Source: an uncultured Lachnospiraceae bacterium (GTDB lineage: Bacteria > Bacillota > Clostridia > Lachnospirales > Lachnospiraceae). From it: 64,000 nt of DNA. The DNA lies in assembly GCA_900319245.1 (NCBI GenBank), contig ONNQ01000016.1, positions 590 through 64,589 on the forward strand, read 5' to 3'. The first letter of the stretch is position 1. Each line of letters begins with the position of its first letter. The notes under the pieces were generated by a model. That model was not told the origin of the DNA. It did no database searches and saw only the letters and a list, made by a program, of their open reading frames with translations. The position numbers and the translations under genes were made by a program. This document shows positions 62,640 through 64,000 of this stretch, in pieces.

Positions 62640-63692
62640 TCACTGGCTGAACATGTTCATCAGCCTGTACATCATTGGCATCACGCACGCCAGCCATCCG
62701 GCGATAAAAATGACCAGATGCTTCTTCTTTAAAATGATCGCGGCAAATTCCCGGATCATGGCGCTGGGCCAGTAATACGGCGCGACATGGGCGCCGATCC
62801 CCGTACACTCCAGGTCCATTTCCCTGCACAGGCTCAGTGCCCGGTAAACATGATAATTGCTGGTGACAAGCGCCGTATAGCGCGGTCCCTGCCGCCCCTC
62901 AATAATTGCCTTGGAAAAAAGCAGGTTCTCGCGGGTCGTCGCAGACCTGTCCTCCCGTATGATATGATCCTGCGGGATCCCGTGCTCCAGAAGATACTCC
63001 TCCATGGCTTCCGCCTCCGAGCGCGCTTCGTCCCCGCCTTTTCCGCCGGAAGGAATCATGACAGGCGGCGTGGGGTCCTTGTGATAGACCTCGATCGCCT
63101 TATCGATGCGGTCAGCCAGGAGCTTGGATACTTTGGATCCGCCGATCAGTCCGCACCCGTGAATGATGACATAGTCAAAATCCCTCTTGCGGGGAATGAT
63201 CTGCAAAAGGACCGTGTAGCTCATGAAAGCGACGAAGACAAGCGACCCGTATGTCACCGACAAACTGATAAATAAAAGGATCCGCATGCCGGTCGTGACA
63301 AACTGCGCCGTATCTTCCGCCCAGAAATAGGGGAAGATATAAAACAAAAAGGTACAGGCCTCTCCTGCTCCGACGACCAGTCCCAGCAGGAGTGAAAGCA
63401 TATTGGCAAGGCTGTGTCCCTCCCGCCGGTACATGATCACGCCGTTCGCGACCAGAAGACCGGGCACCGATAAAAGGACAATGAAGACAACCACCGAGAT
63501 CGCCCTGGCTGTGAGGCCAAAATACGGTCCCGACAGCGCGCAGACCAGCGGCACCGTAGAGGCGGCGGCAAAAAGCAGAAAAATACTGTTTCTGAACCGG
63601 CTCCGGTCCGCGGCGATCGCAGCAGCAAGGATTCCCCAGAAGATCACGCAGGGAACTGCATATTCAAATACTCTGCTCCAATAGGCACCCAT
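62640..63692 (-). CDS. DUF218 (YdcF/SanA-like) membrane protein
   Basis: A 350-residue protein with about six N-terminal transmembrane segments and a DUF218 domain (DYVIIHGCGLIGGSKVSKLL, ADRIDKAIEVYHK, MIPSGGKGGDEARSEAEAME, TTRENLLFSKAI, ALVTSNYHVYRALSLC). Family members affect envelope and vancomycin-sensitivity traits; the enzymatic role is not established. It is coupled with the EEP phosphatase gene. Confidence 0.9.
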   Translation of the reverse strand: MGAYWSRVFEYAVPCVIFWGILAAAIAADRSRFRNSIFLLFAAASTVPLVCALSGPYFGLTARAISVVVFIVLLSVPGLLVANGVIMYRREGHSLANMLSLLLGLVVGAGEACTFLFYIFPYFWAEDTAQFVTTGMRILLFISLSVTYGSLVFVAFMSYTVLLQIIPRKRDFDYVIIHGCGLIGGSKVSKLLADRIDKAIEVYHKDPTPPVMIPSGGKGGDEARSEAEAMEEYLLEHGIPQDHIIREDRSATTRENLLFSKAIIEGRQGPRYTALVTSNYHVYRALSLCREMDLECTGIGAHVAPYYWPSAMIREFAAIILKKKHLVIFIAGWLACVMPMMYRLMNMFSQ

Positions 63693-63818
63693 TCTGTATA
63701 TCTACTCCTTAATACCCTGTTTTCGCAGGAGCGCAGCCCTGTAACGGCATGTTTTGGCGGACCGGACTCCTCTCTTCAAATGATTATCCCCGATTATACC
63801 ATTTTCAGGTCATTATGA

Positions 63819-63858
63819 AAACGGGGCGCCTCCTTCCCCGGAAAGAGACGCCCCGTTT
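63819..63858 (-). terminator. terminator of the gene at the right edge
   Basis: Ten-bp stem AAACGGGGCG/CGCCCCGTTT with a 20-base loop, then TTTTC on the minus strand. Confidence 0.75.
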
Positions 63859-63930
63859 GGCTCTGAATCATTTGCGCAGCTTCTATGATTTCATAGATTC
63901 ATATGCGCAATTTCTATTGTTATGTTGTCG

Positions 63931-64000
63931 TCACTGATTAGCCATCATCTTGACGCGGTTCAGCGCATCCGCGACAGCCGGAATACTGATCAGGATCAGT
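63931..64000 (-). CDS. partial gene, C-terminal end only
   Basis: The last 22 codons of a leftward gene (ILISIPAVADALNRVKMMAN then Q and stop) enter from the right edge. The hydrophobic-then-amphipathic pattern suits the end of a membrane protein. No function can be named. Confidence 0.55.
   Translation of the reverse strand, partial: LILISIPAVADALNRVKMMANQ

Noticed and set aside
1-64000. tRNA and rRNA genes
   Set aside because: No cloverleaf with a TTCGA-type T-arm, and no rRNA-like sequence, was recognised by eye in the intergenic regions; a dedicated scan could not be run here.

Overview
The window comes from a Gram-positive anaerobe, most likely a Lachnospiraceae-type clostridium. The evidence is the recA-recX-rny cluster, a SpoVB-type flippase, desulfoferrodoxin, the giant two-domain acyl-CoA dehydratase activase, AGGAGG-type ribosome binding sites, LexA/DinR-type SOS control of recA, and moderately high GC. 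No species call is possible from sequence alone.

Layout. (1) 1 to about 10 kb is a phage or integrative-element replication module. A leftward arm (small proteins, P4/D5-type primase-helicase, YozE-like protein, VRR-NUC nuclease) and a rightward arm (Rrp5-like protein, DUF2800 nuclease, DUF2815 ssDNA-binding protein, family A DNA polymerase) diverge from a 330-bp control region. That region carries three copies of a 29-bp element, TATAAAAAT-N6-TAAGCAGGCATGGG, with one copy placed as the apparent promoter of each arm. (2) 10 to 13.1 kb holds regulators: an XRE repressor, an ImmR/ImmA-like repressor and metalloprotease pair, and three very small genes, one behind a strongly folded leader. (3) 13.2 to 21.4 kb is a leftward defence-type block: a PC4-ASCH fusion, a GIY-YIG-DUF4357 protein, a HEPN (AbiU2-like) protein, a four-stem structured intergenic element, and a complete type I restriction-modification system (HsdS, HsdM, HsdR). 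No integrase, transposase or tRNA is visible, so the island continues to the left and its right edge is placed only approximately, at 21.4 to 21.6 kb.

(4) 21.7 to 64 kb is ordinary chromosome: rRNA methyltransferase, desulfoferrodoxin, a TetM/EF-G-like GTPase fused to a NYN RNase domain, purC, a YgjP metallopeptidase, a SpoVB/MurJ flippase, glgA, rny, recX and recA (with SOS box and promoter), a sigma-like protein with a rhomboid-like membrane protein, the 1448-residue activase, glyA, a PAP2-like phosphatase, an LCP cell-wall ligase, proC, a lipoprotein metallopeptidase, a HAD phosphatase, a hybrid histidine kinase, truA, a MoxR/VWA/LRR operon, a lipoprotein, a YczE-like membrane protein, galE, an EEP phosphatase and a DUF218 membrane protein. 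A gene fragment enters at the right edge.

How the parts work together: the phage arms form a near-complete replisome under one shared cis-element. The ImmR/ImmA pair and the XRE protein are the likely lysogeny or SOS-responsive switch. The HEPN, GIY-YIG, PC4-ASCH and Hsd block is the probable cargo. The candidates for something undescribed are the 29-bp triple element (4588-4764), the multi-stem element at 15868-15971, the folded leader at 11070-11126, and the GIY-YIG/PC4-ASCH/HEPN set.
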